Part shown: positions 8,946-18,214 of the stretch, piece by piece
How the letters are laid out: each line of letters begins with the position of its first letter
Numbering within the stretch: the first letter of the stretch is position 1
Origin: Proteiniclasticum aestuarii
GTDB taxonomy: Bacteria > Bacillota > Clostridia > Clostridiales > Clostridiaceae
Direction: 5' to 3'
DNA length: 64,000 nucleotides
NCBI RefSeq assembly: GCF_017368455.1
Contig: NZ_JAFNJU010000005.1
Coordinates: forward strand, 1 to 64,000
Position numbers and translations under genes: made by a program
The notes under the pieces: model-generated
Database searches by the model: none
Told to the model about the DNA's origin: nothing
Seen by the model: only the letters and a program-made list of their open reading frames with translations

Positions 8946-8962
8946 TGTAACAATCCGTTACA
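8946..8962. promoter_or_regulatory. Candidate TetR operator 1
   Basis: TGTAAC-AATCC-GTTACA is a perfect 6-5-6 inverted repeat in the gap between the TetR gene and the reductase gene. Its size and geometry fit a TetR-family operator, and it lies near the start of the regulator gene, so it may serve autoregulation. Confidence 0.45.
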
Positions 8963-9020
8963 GTATGATTATTTTGTCCATATGAACTGAAATGAATTCT
9001 ATGTACAATCATGTTGTAAA

Positions 9021-9032
9021 TAGCTCGAGCTA
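9021..9032. promoter_or_regulatory. Candidate operator 2 before the reductase gene
   Basis: TAGCTCGAGCTA is a perfect 12-base palindrome about 90 bases before the reductase start, inside the likely promoter region. It differs in sequence from the other inverted repeat in this gap. Confidence 0.35.
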
Positions 9033-9119
9033 ATTTGTTAATATTATATCATTTATTATGAATAATATTAATGAGTGAGTCAATTTTATTACTAGTATGT
9101 AGAAAGGAAGATGATTTTA

Positions 9120-11075
9120 ATGAGTATGACCTATTCAAAAATTCTGGAACCGATTCAGATTGGAAAAGTGAGGGTTAGAAATCGAATCAATATGGCTCCT
9201 ATGACCACGCTGTATGCAGGGAGTGACGGTGAAGTTACGGATCAGCTGATGCAGTATTATGCAGCCAGAGCAAGAGGCGGTGCTGGGATGGTGACTGTGG
9301 AAGGGGCCTATGTAAATGACAATGGACTTCAGATTCCCTGTTCTATTAATGTCAGTAATGATCGATATATTCCCGGTCTTTCAAGAATTGCAAATGCAAT
9401 AAAAGACAATGGCTCAGTTGCTGTCCTTCAGCTTATTCATGCTGGTATCCAGGCATGGGTGGAGCAATCAGTGGGGCCAAGTGAAATCGGAAGAATAGAT
9501 GGTAAGCCAATCTCTACAGAACTTACTCCAAGAGCCATGACAACAAAAGAAGTGCATCAGTATGTGGATGATTTTGCAAAGGCTGCGAAAAGAGCTCAGA
9601 TGGCAGGCTTTGATGCGGTACAGGTTCACGGAACGCATGGGTATCTGATCATGCAGTTCCTGTCGCCCATAACCAATCACAGAATTGACAACTATGGTGT
9701 GGATAGAGATCTGTTTCCTGTTGAAATTGTACAAGAAATCAAAAAAGTCTGCGGTAAAGAGTATCCTGTGATTTTCCGTCTCTGTGCGGATGAAACGCTG
9801 GGCGATACATTCATGGAAAAGGGTATTACTATTGAAGATGCCAAGGTCACAGCTCAGAGGCTTGAGAAGGCTGGCGTAGATGCCTTTGACGTCACGGGAG
9901 GGTCCGATGATGTCATCCATTTATATGTGCCTTCAGCTTATGTGCTGGAAGGTATTGAAGGTGCATTTATTCATTATGCGGAACAGATCAAAGAAGTCGT
10001 ATCTGTTCCGGTGATGACCGGTGGAGGCGTTGAGACTCCTGAGGAAGCGGAACGTATTTTAACAGAGCACAATGTGGATATGTTGTTTGTTGGCAGAGGG
10101 CTCATAGCAGATTCGGAATGGATTCGGAAAGTTGAGACGGGAAAAAGAGAAGAGATCAGACCCTGCGTGAAGTGCGTAGAATGTGGTCAGCGAATTGTAT
10201 ACGATGCTGAGATGAGATGCTCTGTGAATCCACTAAGTGGGAAAGAGTGGAAATATCTCAATGAAAGTGAGATACCCTATGCTCATGATGTGAAAAAAGT
10301 ATTAGTGATCGGTGGCGGTATCGCTGGTATGGAAGCAGCAAAAACTGCAAAGCTGAGAGGTCATCATGTTACAATTGCTGAAAAGAATCCGAGCCTTGGC
10401 GGTACATTGACTACTGCATCCAAACCCTGTTTCAAGTACAGATTTGATCGGCTGGTTCAGTACTATATCAATGAAGTGAAGAGACTGGATATTGATGTCC
10501 AGCTGAACACACTTGCGGATGAGTACTATATTGAAACCATGAAACCTGATGCGATTATTATGGCGACGGGGTCAAAGGAGCTGCTGACAAAGATTCCTGG
10601 TGCGGAGCACTGTTTAAGCGCTGATGATGTCCTGAATGAGAAAGTGGAAGTTGGCGAGAATGTTATAGTAATTGGCTGTGGGATGGTTGGTGAAGAGTTA
10701 TCATACAACCTGGCAAGGCAGAATAAAAAAGTGACGGTTTTTGAAGCGCTTGAACCAGCCATGAGTGTGCAGGGCATTGCACTGCTTAGACCTACAGGAT
10801 TATTTGAACAGTACGGCGTCACAGTACATACCCATACGCCTATCGTGGAAATATATGAGGATGGCGTCCTTACGGTTGATTCCATGGGTCGTAAGATCAT
10901 AACGAAGGCAGATCATATTGTTTCTGCCATCGGAAGAGTTCCTGCTTTAGGTGATGAGTTCATCAGTAGATTAAGAGAAAAGAAGTACTGGGTTCTTCCA
11001 ATCGGGGATGCTGTGTCTGCAAGAAGAGTATCCGAAGCAGTACATGAGGCTTTCCAGGCAGCAATGAGTATCTAG
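9120..11075 (+). CDS. Old-yellow-enzyme-type NADH:flavin oxidoreductase with FAD domain (enoate / 2,4-dienoyl-CoA reductase family)
   Basis: This 651-aa enzyme has an N-terminal FMN-binding TIM barrel (HGTHGYLIMQFLSP, ITNHRIDNYG), a cysteine cluster for a [4Fe-4S] centre (Cys codons at 10163, 10172, 10181, 10217) and a C-terminal FAD/NAD(P) domain (VIGGGIAGMEAA, later VIGCGMVGEE). Family members pass electrons from NAD(P)H via FAD, Fe-S and FMN to activated C=C bonds (enoates, dienoyl-CoA, bile-acid intermediates). The exact substrate is unknown. The cluster spacing is C-x2-C-x2-C-x11-C, one residue shorter than the usual C-x2-C-x3-C. The ATG at 9120 is nine bases after AAAGGAAG; ATGs at 9111 and 9126 are alternatives. 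The gene is divergent from a TetR regulator. Confidence 0.9.
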   Translation: MSMTYSKILEPIQIGKVRVRNRINMAPMTTLYAGSDGEVTDQLMQYYAARARGGAGMVTVEGAYVNDNGLQIPCSINVSNDRYIPGLSRIANAIKDNGSVAVLQLIHAGIQAWVEQSVGPSEIGRIDGKPISTELTPRAMTTKEVHQYVDDFAKAAKRAQMAGFDAVQVHGTHGYLIMQFLSPITNHRIDNYGVDRDLFPVEIVQEIKKVCGKEYPVIFRLCADETLGDTFMEKGITIEDAKVTAQRLEKAGVDAFDVTGGSDDVIHLYVPSAYVLEGIEGAFIHYAEQIKEVVSVPVMTGGGVETPEEAERILTEHNVDMLFVGRGLIADSEWIRKVETGKREEIRPCVKCVECGQRIVYDAEMRCSVNPLSGKEWKYLNESEIPYAHDVKKVLVIGGGIAGMEAAKTAKLRGHHVTIAEKNPSLGGTLTTASKPCFKYRFDRLVQYYINEVKRLDIDVQLNTLADEYYIETMKPDAIIMATGSKELLTKIPGAEHCLSADDVLNEKVEVGENVIVIGCGMVGEELSYNLARQNKKVTVFEALEPAMSVQGIALLRPTGLFEQYGVTVHTHTPIVEIYEDGVLTVDSMGRKIITKADHIVSAIGRVPALGDEFISRLREKKYWVLPIGDAVSARRVSEAVHEAFQAAMSI

Positions 11076-11098
11076 TCTGATATTCGCTCAGATTTTCC

Positions 11099-11135
11099 GC
11101 CGATGGTCATGATTCGAATGACCATCGGCTTTCTG
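11099..11135 (+). terminator. Terminator of the reductase gene
   Basis: Arms GCCGATGGTCAT (11099-11110) and ATGACCATCGGC (11118-11129) pair perfectly over 12 bases and are followed by TTTCTGATTT. Confidence 0.85.
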
Positions 11136-11171
11136 ATTTATTTGATGGATATTCTCGAGACTCAAATCGAT

Positions 11172-11357
11172 TCAGTGAGCAGGATTGAATAATTTTCCAG
11201 TGGTAGGGCTGCTCACGAACACACCATCATAAGCAACACAAACGTACCGAGCATTGACCATAAGGGTTGAAAACTCATCCATAAGTCCCGACGGTTGGAT
11301 GAAGTCCTGTGTCATAAGTTTTTCTGCATTGCGTTTCACTTCTATTTGGGTTATTCT
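11172..11357 (-). pseudogene. Possible gene remnant (C-terminal fragment)
   Basis: On the minus strand a frame is open for 61 codons between two stops. It has no start codon near its beginning but reads like real protein (MDEFSTLMVNARYVCVAYDG). It fills most of the 370-base gap between the reductase and the deaminase. I do not recognise the family. It may be a decayed gene end or a chance frame. Confidence 0.25.
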
Positions 11358-11445
11358 CTAGGGGAGAAGAACAGCCTCATTCACCTTGTCTCTATGGGGA
11401 CGTTGAATGAAAAGGCAATAGCAGATACCAGGGAGGAATGTAAGA

Positions 11446-11913
11446 ATGCCAAAACATGAAGAATTTATGATAGAAGCCATAAGACTGTCCGTTTCCGCCG
11501 TTGAAAATGGCAATGAGCCTTTTGGCGCAGTGCTGGTCAAAGATGGTGAAGCAGTATACTCTAACGAGAATCAGATCTTCACGAAGACGGATCCCACTTA
11601 CCACGGTGAACTTGGACTCATCCGCAGTTTCTGCCAGGAAACGGGTATAACCGACTTATCGGAGTATGTGATGTATTCCAGCTGTGAACCTTGCTTCATG
11701 TGCAGCGGCGCCATGGTCTGGTCAAACCTGGGCACCCTGTATTATGCAGCCAGCAATATGGACCTGGAAGAGATTATGGGAAAGGAAGGGGTCAAGTGCT
11801 CGGAAATTGTATTCACACACTCCCATCATCAGCCGGAGGTTCATGCAGGGCTTCTTCGTGAAGAAAGTATGGAAGTGCTGAGCGCGTATTTCGGAAAGAG
11901 TCAGTCTGAGTAA
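11446..11913 (+). CDS. Nucleoside/guanine deaminase of the CDA fold
   Basis: The protein (155 aa) is a zinc hydrolase of the cytidine-deaminase fold, in the guanine deaminase/TadA-like branch. The zinc ligands are visible: H53 with catalytic E55 in a HGE motif (HAE is more usual), and C83 and C86 in CEPCFMC. Length matches bacterial guanine deaminases, which convert guanine to xanthine, or related nucleoside deaminases. The ribosome site AGGGAGGAATG precedes the ATG. Its close neighbour deoD, a purine phosphorylase, supports a role in purine salvage. A tRNA-adenosine role is less likely given the length and motif. Confidence 0.8.
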   Translation: MPKHEEFMIEAIRLSVSAVENGNEPFGAVLVKDGEAVYSNENQIFTKTDPTYHGELGLIRSFCQETGITDLSEYVMYSSCEPCFMCSGAMVWSNLGTLYYAASNMDLEEIMGKEGVKCSEIVFTHSHHQPEVHAGLLREESMEVLSAYFGKSQSE

Positions 11914-11960
11914 ATGATGGTTACCTGATGAAGTCATGAATCAGATGAAGATAAAGAAAA

Positions 11961-12010
11961 AAGAAGAAAGCGTAGAGGTTTTGATACCTTTTCGCTTTCT
12001 TCTTATTTTA
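11961..12010. terminator. Bidirectional terminator between deaminase and deoD
   Basis: Arms AAGAAGAAAGCG (11961-11972) and CGCTTTCTTCTT (11993-12004) form a stem with A-rich and T-rich flanks, suiting both converging genes. Confidence 0.7.
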
Positions 12011-12054
12011 CCGAATAATCATTGTAAGCAGATTGTGAGGAACGACACTTTTTC

Positions 12055-12774
12055 TCAGACCAGCGCTAAAGCGATGTCCACCATTTCTGTGAAAGAGGTC
12101 TGTCGCTCTTCCGGAGTGGTCTGTTCATGACGGATCATATGATCGCTTACCGTCAGGATGGTCAGCGCCTTTACGCCCGCACTTGCCGCGTTGAGATAGA
12201 GACTGGTGGTTTCCATTTCTTCGGCCAGTATGCCCATGGCAGCCCATTTCTCCATGGCGGTCTTATCCGCATTGTAAAAGACGTCGCTGGAGAGCACATT
12301 GCCTACATGGACGCTGCAGTCTCTCCCATCAGCGATCTTTTTTGCTTTCTCCAGCAGCTCATAGGATGCGGTGATCGGAAACTGACCTGGAAGATTGAAC
12401 TGATGGGCATAATTGGAGTTGGTGGCAGCACCCATGGCCAGAATGATGTCGTAAAGATTGATGTTATCCTGCATCGCTCCGCAGGAACCGATGCGGATCA
12501 GATTCTTCACACCGAAAATGTGGATCAGTTCCCAGGAATAGATGGCCATGCTGGGTGCCCCCATGCCGGTACCCATGACGGATACCTTCTTCCCTTTGTA
12601 TTCTCCTGTATAGCCCAGCATACCCCTGACTTCGTTGAAGAGCACAGGGTTTTCAAGGAAGTTCTCGGCTATGAATTTTGCGCGAAGTGGGTCTCCCGGC
12701 AGTAGAATTGTTTCCGCGATTTCTACTCCGTTGGGTTTGATGTGAGGGGATTCTTTAAATGCAAGATTGTTCAT
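12055..12774 (-). CDS. deoD: Purine-nucleoside phosphorylase DeoD
   Basis: DeoD is the hexameric PNP that phosphorolyses purine (deoxy)ribonucleosides. The protein of 239 aa (235-239 is usual) shows the phosphate-binding GDPLRAKFIAENF, the RGMLGYTG and GTGMGAPSMAIYSWEL motifs and the substrate-site segment EEMETTSLYLNA. The ATG at 12774 follows GAAGGAGTG. The longer open frame to 12849 has no ribosome site and lies beyond the conserved N terminus (HIKPNGVEIAETILLPGDP). It converges with the deaminase gene, and together they suggest purine salvage. Confidence 0.95.
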   Translation of the reverse strand: MNNLAFKESPHIKPNGVEIAETILLPGDPLRAKFIAENFLENPVLFNEVRGMLGYTGEYKGKKVSVMGTGMGAPSMAIYSWELIHIFGVKNLIRIGSCGAMQDNINLYDIILAMGAATNSNYAHQFNLPGQFPITASYELLEKAKKIADGRDCSVHVGNVLSSDVFYNADKTAMEKWAAMGILAEEMETTSLYLNAASAGVKALTILTVSDHMIRHEQTTPEERQTSFTEMVDIALALV

Positions 12775-13104
12775 GTAGTTCACTCCTTCATTGTTGTTGG
12801 ATGTGCGTGTAGAATCGGATTCCTTATCACGTGTTTTCAACTTTATCATACCTTTTATCTCAGAACTTTCAATAATAATATATAGGAGCTCTTTTCGGTT
12901 GTTCCATCATGTACTGAACAGGAAGATTCTCAAGTGTGTAAGCTTCTGAATAGATGCAAACATGTCTAGAGGGTCTCTAACATTGGAAGAAGGAATGAGA
13001 ATCAAAAAATAGCAGTGTGACTGCTGATATATTAAAGTAAAATTTAACATTGACTTTAATAAAGTAAAAGATTATACTTAATTAAATTAAAGGAGGCGAT
13101 CGTT
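12775..13104. other. Divergent gap with the DUF2089 promoter
   Basis: This gap separates deoD from the DUF2089 gene. Its right 80 bases are very AT-rich and contain the promoter and inverted repeat listed next. I see no gene in the rest. Confidence 0.5.
13031..13078 (+). promoter_or_regulatory. Sigma-A promoter with an overlapping inverted repeat, for the DUF2089 operon
   Basis: TTGACT (13050-13055), a 17-base spacer and TATACT (13073-13078) make a near-consensus promoter. ATTAAAGT (13031-13038) and ACTTTAAT (13053-13060) are a perfect inverted repeat that brackets the -35 box, so binding there would block the promoter. Autoregulation by the downstream DUF2089 protein is a reasonable guess. 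Confidence 0.6.
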
Positions 13105-13407
13105 GTGACAATCGAAATGGTTCCAGATTGGATGGCTAATCTAGATGATGAGGATATGGTTTTTGTGAAGAAATTTATTTTGTCATCAGGGTCTCTTAAG
13201 GATATGGCTAAAGAGTATCAGGTAACCTATCCTACAGTAAGGTTACGATTAGACAAATTAATACAAAAAATCAACCTTAGCGAGGATAATGCAAAAGACC
13301 CCTACATAGCATTGATCAAGAGACTAGCGATAAATGATAAGCTGGACTTTGACACGGCAAAAATTCTCATCAATGAATATAAGAAAAAGAATGAGAGGGG
13401 AGAATAA
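13105..13407 (+). CDS. DUF2089-family helix-turn-helix protein
   Basis: This is a 100-aa protein matching the C-terminal half of DUF2089 proteins. WMANLDDEDMVFVKKFILSS and GSLKDMAKEYQVTYPTVRLR are the sigma-like helix-turn-helix core. The N-terminal zinc ribbon often found in the family is absent here. Members are thought to be small transcription regulators, usually paired with a membrane protein. The GTG start follows AAAGGAGG at eight bases. It is co-transcribed with the next gene (one base apart) and has low GC compared with neighbours. Confidence 0.75.
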   Translation: MTIEMVPDWMANLDDEDMVFVKKFILSSGSLKDMAKEYQVTYPTVRLRLDKLIQKINLSEDNAKDPYIALIKRLAINDKLDFDTAKILINEYKKKNERGE

Positions 13408-13408
13408 G

Positions 13409-13735
13409 ATGAAGACTCTTGGTTTGATTCTATTTGTTATTGCACTCTTATTTCTACAAATCTACTTATCCAGAAAAGAGAGTAAGGGCTTAGGATGGAT
13501 TTTGCCTAGTGCAGTATTTTTGTATTCACTAGATCGTATTTACGTTCTTATTCTTCATATTTCCTCAAGAGATCCAGAGTACGTTGTAATGTCAGAAGTG
13601 ATCCGATTTTCTCTAACAGTATTCATTATTACGAATATGCTAACTGTGTCGTTACTTCTAATCAATTTTCATTTTAAGAAGAAAAGAAGGGCGATGAAGG
13701 AATTAGAAAAAATGAATATTCAAGATCTACACTGA
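13409..13735 (+). CDS. Small three-helix membrane protein, partner of DUF2089
   Basis: The 108-aa protein has about three hydrophobic helices (residues 3-18, 28-48 and 66-88) and a basic cytoplasmic tail (KKKRRAMKELEKM). The start at 13409 follows GAGGGGAGAATAAG and lies one base after the stop of the DUF2089 gene, so the two are almost surely translated together. I do not recognise a named family. The arrangement resembles a regulator plus membrane anti-regulator or sensor, which is inference only. Confidence 0.6.
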   Translation: MKTLGLILFVIALLFLQIYLSRKESKGLGWILPSAVFLYSLDRIYVLILHISSRDPEYVVMSEVIRFSLTVFIITNMLTVSLLLINFHFKKKRRAMKELEKMNIQDLH

Positions 13736-13850
13736 GGGGAAGTAAAGTAGTGCTTATTCATCCTGAATCTCAGATGATTAGTGAAATACTACATTAGTCT
13801 GTGGCGAGATTGGTGGTTTAATCAGGACTAGCCTCACTAAACGGTAGAAT

Positions 13851-13893
13851 AAAACAGTGTCATTCAAGGGTTTCTTGAATGACACTGTTTTAG
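13851..13893. terminator. Bidirectional terminator between the DUF2089 operon and the ABC exporter
   Basis: An 18-base perfect stem (arms 13851-13868 and 13874-13891) with a 5-base loop starts with AAAA and ends with TTTT. It lies between convergent transcripts. Confidence 0.9.
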
Positions 13894-13954
13894 TTTATGC
13901 ATTTTTCATTTTGGTCATGGACAATTTACAAGCAGAATCTGATGAGATTTCCTC

Positions 13955-15814
13955 TTACTCATAAACATAATGATCAGCCTGGGCAAACCACAGCTCATGA
14001 TACTTGCCTTCTTTATCAGAAACCAGGGAAGCATGATTTCCAAGCTGCACGATTTCTCCCCGATCAAATACTGCGATGTTATGGCAGAACCTGCAGGAGG
14101 AGAGCCTATGGGAGATGAAGACCGCTGCCTTGTCTTTAACCAGTGCATCGAATTTCGAATAGATTTCAAACTCAGCTATGGGGTCTAGGGCAGCTGTAGG
14201 TTCATCCAGTACCACAATGGGTGCATCCTTATAGAGTGCTCTTGCAATGGCCAGTTTCTGCTCTTCTCCACCAGAGAAATCTCGACCTTCTTCATCAAAA
14301 TTCTTACCGACGGATACCTGGTAATCAGGAACCGATGTATGCACCATGGTTTCTAAACCTGCATGAATGAGGGAGTCTTCCAGTTTTTCCATGTCAACAT
14401 CTTCGCTCACAGCAACGTTCTGATCCATGCCGAAAGAGAACAGTTTGAAGTCCTGGAACACCACAGAGAAAAGACGGATGTACGCTTCATAGTCATATTC
14501 CCGGATATCAATGCCGTTCAGGGTGATGGTTCCTTCTGTAGGCTCATACAATCTGCAGAGGAGCTTGATCAGTGTGGTTTTTCCCGAGCCGTTCATGCCG
14601 ACGACTGCCAGCCTTTCTCCAGAGTTTATGGTGAGGTTGATATGATGGAGAGCATAAGTTTCCGATGAGGGGTATTTAAAACTGACGTCTTTGAACTCGA
14701 ATACATAATTGCTCTGCGGCTCAATCTGTCTGGAGCCTTCTTTCTTCATCTCAGGCAGATTGAAATAGGTGATGCTGCTTTGGAAGTGATCGCAGGCAGC
14801 GATGAGCATGTTGTACTGCTTCAGAAAACTGCCGATGGCCTGATAGAGCCTCATGATGGCATTGACCTGTATGAAGATGACCCCGATGGTTATGGCACCT
14901 ACGTAGGCCTTCAGAACCACAAAGGTATAGACGGCCACCATCATGAAGACATTCACCAGGTTCAGCAGCGAGTAATGACGGATATTGGGTTTCACAAAGT
15001 TCTCCAGGCAATCATCGCAGTTGGGCGTAACGAAGTCCATGATCTTTTCATGGAGGAGATTCTGTGCATTATAAAGCCGGATGTCTTTGCCGTTGGCGTA
15101 GTTGTAGCTGATATGGAAAAACAGATAACCGAAGATCCTGTTGGCACCAACGCCGCCCTTTGCACTGTTTGCGACGGTCTCGCCCAGCTTCCCCTGAATG
15201 ATGCTGGAGAGGAAAATACCGGTGAGAAGGACCACAACCATGGCCACAAACATCAGCGGAGACTGGATGAATCCCAGGTTTCCGGTCACCTCCACCTGAC
15301 TTCCGCTTGTGAACATGGTCAGGATCAGGCCTGAAGCGATGAGAATTTCCAGGATGGCCAGTGTGCCCAGCTGCAGAAACTCAGCGATATGCCAGATGCT
15401 CATGTAGTTGTTTCCGCCTTCCTGAATAAGCTGCAGAAGATCCATGGTTTCCGTCTTTTCAACCAGGGCATAGTCCAGCTTCATGGTTTTCTTTGACAGC
15501 TCGAATTCATAATTGAAGATCAGATGGTTGGTCTCATCATTGTATCTTTTGGTGAAGTATCCGCTTAGGATATGGAGGATGAACAGGAACCCTACAAGGA
15601 GCGCCGCCAGGGTAATCAGGGTTGTCTGATTTCTTTCTCCCAGGAGTTCATCCAGGATTCTGGCTGAAAACACGATGGGCACAAAGGGCTTCAAGGCCTG
15701 AAGAATGGCATTTATGAAGAGGATCGGCAGATACTGCTTGCGCAGTGTATGGATGGTCTGTAGGGCCATCTTCACGGAAGTCAGGTTCAGTCTTGGTTTT
15801 TGCCTTTTCTTCAT
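13955..15814 (-). CDS. ABC transporter, fused membrane and ATPase domains (exporter subunit B)
   Basis: This 619-aa half-transporter has six membrane helices (about residues 20-330) and a nucleotide-binding domain (about 370-610). The latter has Walker A (GMNGSGKTTL), a signature deviating from LSGGQ (FSGGEEQKLAIARAL), Walker B (IVVLDEPTAALD) and the switch histidine (VFISHRLSS). It overlaps the upstream ABC gene by four bases, which is typical of heterodimeric exporters of drugs, peptides or lipids. The substrate is not predictable. No peptidase domain or precursor peptide is visible, so a bacteriocin role is not supported. Confidence 0.9.
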   Translation of the reverse strand: MKKRQKPRLNLTSVKMALQTIHTLRKQYLPILFINAILQALKPFVPIVFSARILDELLGERNQTTLITLAALLVGFLFILHILSGYFTKRYNDETNHLIFNYEFELSKKTMKLDYALVEKTETMDLLQLIQEGGNNYMSIWHIAEFLQLGTLAILEILIASGLILTMFTSGSQVEVTGNLGFIQSPLMFVAMVVVLLTGIFLSSIIQGKLGETVANSAKGGVGANRIFGYLFFHISYNYANGKDIRLYNAQNLLHEKIMDFVTPNCDDCLENFVKPNIRHYSLLNLVNVFMMVAVYTFVVLKAYVGAITIGVIFIQVNAIMRLYQAIGSFLKQYNMLIAACDHFQSSITYFNLPEMKKEGSRQIEPQSNYVFEFKDVSFKYPSSETYALHHINLTINSGERLAVVGMNGSGKTTLIKLLCRLYEPTEGTITLNGIDIREYDYEAYIRLFSVVFQDFKLFSFGMDQNVAVSEDVDMEKLEDSLIHAGLETMVHTSVPDYQVSVGKNFDEEGRDFSGGEEQKLAIARALYKDAPIVVLDEPTAALDPIAEFEIYSKFDALVKDKAAVFISHRLSSCRFCHNIAVFDRGEIVQLGNHASLVSDKEGKYHELWFAQADHYVYE

Positions 15815-17616
15815 GATGCTACCTCCGTTTCCTCGTTGTAGTACTGACTCTGCACCTGGAACATATGGGCATACTGCTTTCCTTCCTTCATCAGTTCTTC
15901 ATGGGTGCCGCGCTCTACGATCTGTCCCTGGTCCAGAAGCAGCACTTCATCGCAGAACTTTGTGCTGGATAAGCGATGGGAGATATAGATGGATGTCTTG
16001 TTCCTGGTCATATCATGATACTTTTCATAAAGCTCTGCTTCTGCGATGGGATCCAGGGCAGAAGAAGGCTCATCCAGAATCAGCACCGGTGCATCCTTGT
16101 ATAGGGCTCGGGCCAGAATCAGTTTCTGGCGTTCTCCACCGGACAGTTCCGTGCCTTCCCGGTCCAGATATTTTTCGGCACTGGTGTATTTCCCCTTGGG
16201 AAGGGTACGCACTTTCTCTGAAAGTCCTGACAGCTCGATCACTTCGTCTACTTTCTTCTGATCGGTTTCTTCCCGGGATTTCATGGAGATGTTGACATCG
16301 ATGCCATAAGCCAGTACCAGCGCATCCTGGAAGGCCACGGAGAACTGATCGAAGTAGCTGCTGATGTCGATGTCTCTTGAATCAATGCCGTTGATGAGAA
16401 TTTCTCCGCTGTCGGGCTTTAGAAGATTCAGAATCAGTTTGATCAGTGTGGATTTACCGGCACCGTTGATACCTACCAAAGCGATTTTCTTTCCTTCTTC
16501 GATTTTCAGATTTAAATGATCAAAGATGACCTTGTCGCCATAGGAAAAGCAGATGTCACGTAGTTCAATGGAGATGGGTGTCTCAATTTTTCTGTCAGGC
16601 AGCTTTAAGTTGGCATTTTCTTCCACCTGATCCAGAAACACACGATAATCGGAGACTTCCAGAGAGTCTGATGACAGGATGATGGCATTGTTGACGAAGT
16701 TACTGACCCACATGGAAAACCCTGTGATGGAGCCGATATAGAGCACAAACTCCGAAGCGGAAAGGGAGCCTTGCAGGACCAGCAGGATCAGATAGATGTA
16801 GGCGAAACCATCCCGCAGGAAGGCGATGAGTCCATCCACTGCAGCGCTTATGAATACTCGAAGCGAGATCTTCTTTTCCCAATCCATTTCTTCATTGATG
16901 TACTTCTGACCTAAGGAAACAAGCCACTGGAACATGCCATACATTCTCACGTCTTTCGCATACTTCACGTCTTTTGAGGCATCGATGACGTAGGACTGTT
17001 TCTTTCGGATCTTGTTTATGGCATCCTTGTTTCGGATTCTGAATTTATTCACGCTGTTTCCTGCGAGGAAGCTGAAGATGCCGCAGAGTATAAGTAGAAG
17101 TATGATGAGCGGATTCAGCCAGGACAGGATGATGATGTAGACGAGGGCGCCTAAGAGATTCGCGCTGCACTCGACGATGCGAGTGACCATGTCCTCCACA
17201 CCGGTGGAAGGTCTGCTCATGGCATGGCGTGCCTTACGCATTTCCAGCTGTCCCTGCTCTGAGGAGAGGTATTTATAGTGGACGTTCAGAGAGGCCATGC
17301 ACATCTCAGAACCCAGGTTCATGCTTCTGAAATGGGATTTTCTTCTGGGAAAATACCCATCTGCAAAACTTCTGATCTGGCCGACCAGTAAGGAAACTAT
17401 ACCGAATATGGCGATTAGTAGCAGTAGTTCCCTGACTGATCTTCCTTCCTCAGAGTACTGAATGATGAACTTTGGCATATAGATGCCGATCAGAGGCTGC
17501 ACCACCATGGTAAAGACCAATGCCAGCATAGAGAGAAGGAGTACGGAATCGATTCTCCAGATGTTCTTCAGCGTATAGGTGATATTACTCCATACGCCAT
17601 AACGGGGTTTACTCAT
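15811..17616 (-). CDS. ABC transporter, fused membrane and ATPase domains (exporter subunit A)
   Basis: The first gene of the exporter pair encodes 601 aa: six membrane helices in the first 320 residues, then an ATPase domain with GINGAGKSTL (Walker A), LSGGERQKLILARALY (signature), VLILDEPSSALD (Walker B) and YISHRLSS. Unlike its partner it keeps a canonical LSGGE signature and catalytic glutamate, as heterodimeric exporters often have one better-conserved ATP site. The start follows AGGAGGACTTATTTT. It is the leading gene of a two-gene operon. Confidence 0.9.
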   Translation of the reverse strand: MSKPRYGVWSNITYTLKNIWRIDSVLLLSMLALVFTMVVQPLIGIYMPKFIIQYSEEGRSVRELLLLIAIFGIVSLLVGQIRSFADGYFPRRKSHFRSMNLGSEMCMASLNVHYKYLSSEQGQLEMRKARHAMSRPSTGVEDMVTRIVECSANLLGALVYIIILSWLNPLIILLLILCGIFSFLAGNSVNKFRIRNKDAINKIRKKQSYVIDASKDVKYAKDVRMYGMFQWLVSLGQKYINEEMDWEKKISLRVFISAAVDGLIAFLRDGFAYIYLILLVLQGSLSASEFVLYIGSITGFSMWVSNFVNNAIILSSDSLEVSDYRVFLDQVEENANLKLPDRKIETPISIELRDICFSYGDKVIFDHLNLKIEEGKKIALVGINGAGKSTLIKLILNLLKPDSGEILINGIDSRDIDISSYFDQFSVAFQDALVLAYGIDVNISMKSREETDQKKVDEVIELSGLSEKVRTLPKGKYTSAEKYLDREGTELSGGERQKLILARALYKDAPVLILDEPSSALDPIAEAELYEKYHDMTRNKTSIYISHRLSSTKFCDEVLLLDQGQIVERGTHEELMKEGKQYAHMFQVQSQYYNEETEVAS

Positions 17617-18214
17617 AAAATAAGTCCTCCTGTAACAGTATAAAATATGATAATGAGGCAGATGGATTGAGATTTGTAGGAAAGCGTGAAGAGTCGCAGA
17701 GGCATCGCAGTGAAATAAGAAGAGAGTTGGCTCAGCGAGAGAGAAATGCTCAGAAAAAAGCAGTAGCGCTAGGCAGAATTTCGTTTCATAGATAGTTCCC
17801 TGTGATGACGATGATGAAGATGTGATAAGATCGGAATTTGCTCCAGATTCGGTATGGGAATATTGATTTGGTAGCTTTTCTGGGTAAGTCAGAATAACTA
17901 TATTATTAAGGATTGAAAACGATAATCAAAACATAGTATTATTTTAAACGATGATTACACTTTATTACAATAAAATAATGAGAAATTATTATGTTTTCTA
18001 AGCTTTCTCTATTTGACATAGAATCTTATTGAAATATCAGTTTTAAGATTAGTTGAAGAATCAATATTGGTCTTAATAGGTCGGAGAAAATGAATAATAA
18101 ATGGTTGATTGTCAAATATGTTGTGATAATTATCTCCAAATTATATAATAAGGCTTAAGTAGAAAACTATAATATATAGATGATTATATGAAAATTTCTG
18201 TTTTGAGGTGATTT
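17617..18214. other. 600-base AT-rich gap between divergent genes
   Basis: The left third is of normal composition. From about 17880 the sequence becomes very AT-rich and stays so through the next gene. I see no gene, repeat or convincing promoter, only the ribosome sites at the edges. The composition change suggests that the patch with the UDG-like gene was acquired separately. Confidence 0.4.

Noticed and set aside
13955..17616. Two-subunit ABC exporter as a bacteriocin or lantibiotic system
   Set aside because: No peptidase domain, modification enzyme or precursor-peptide gene is present nearby.
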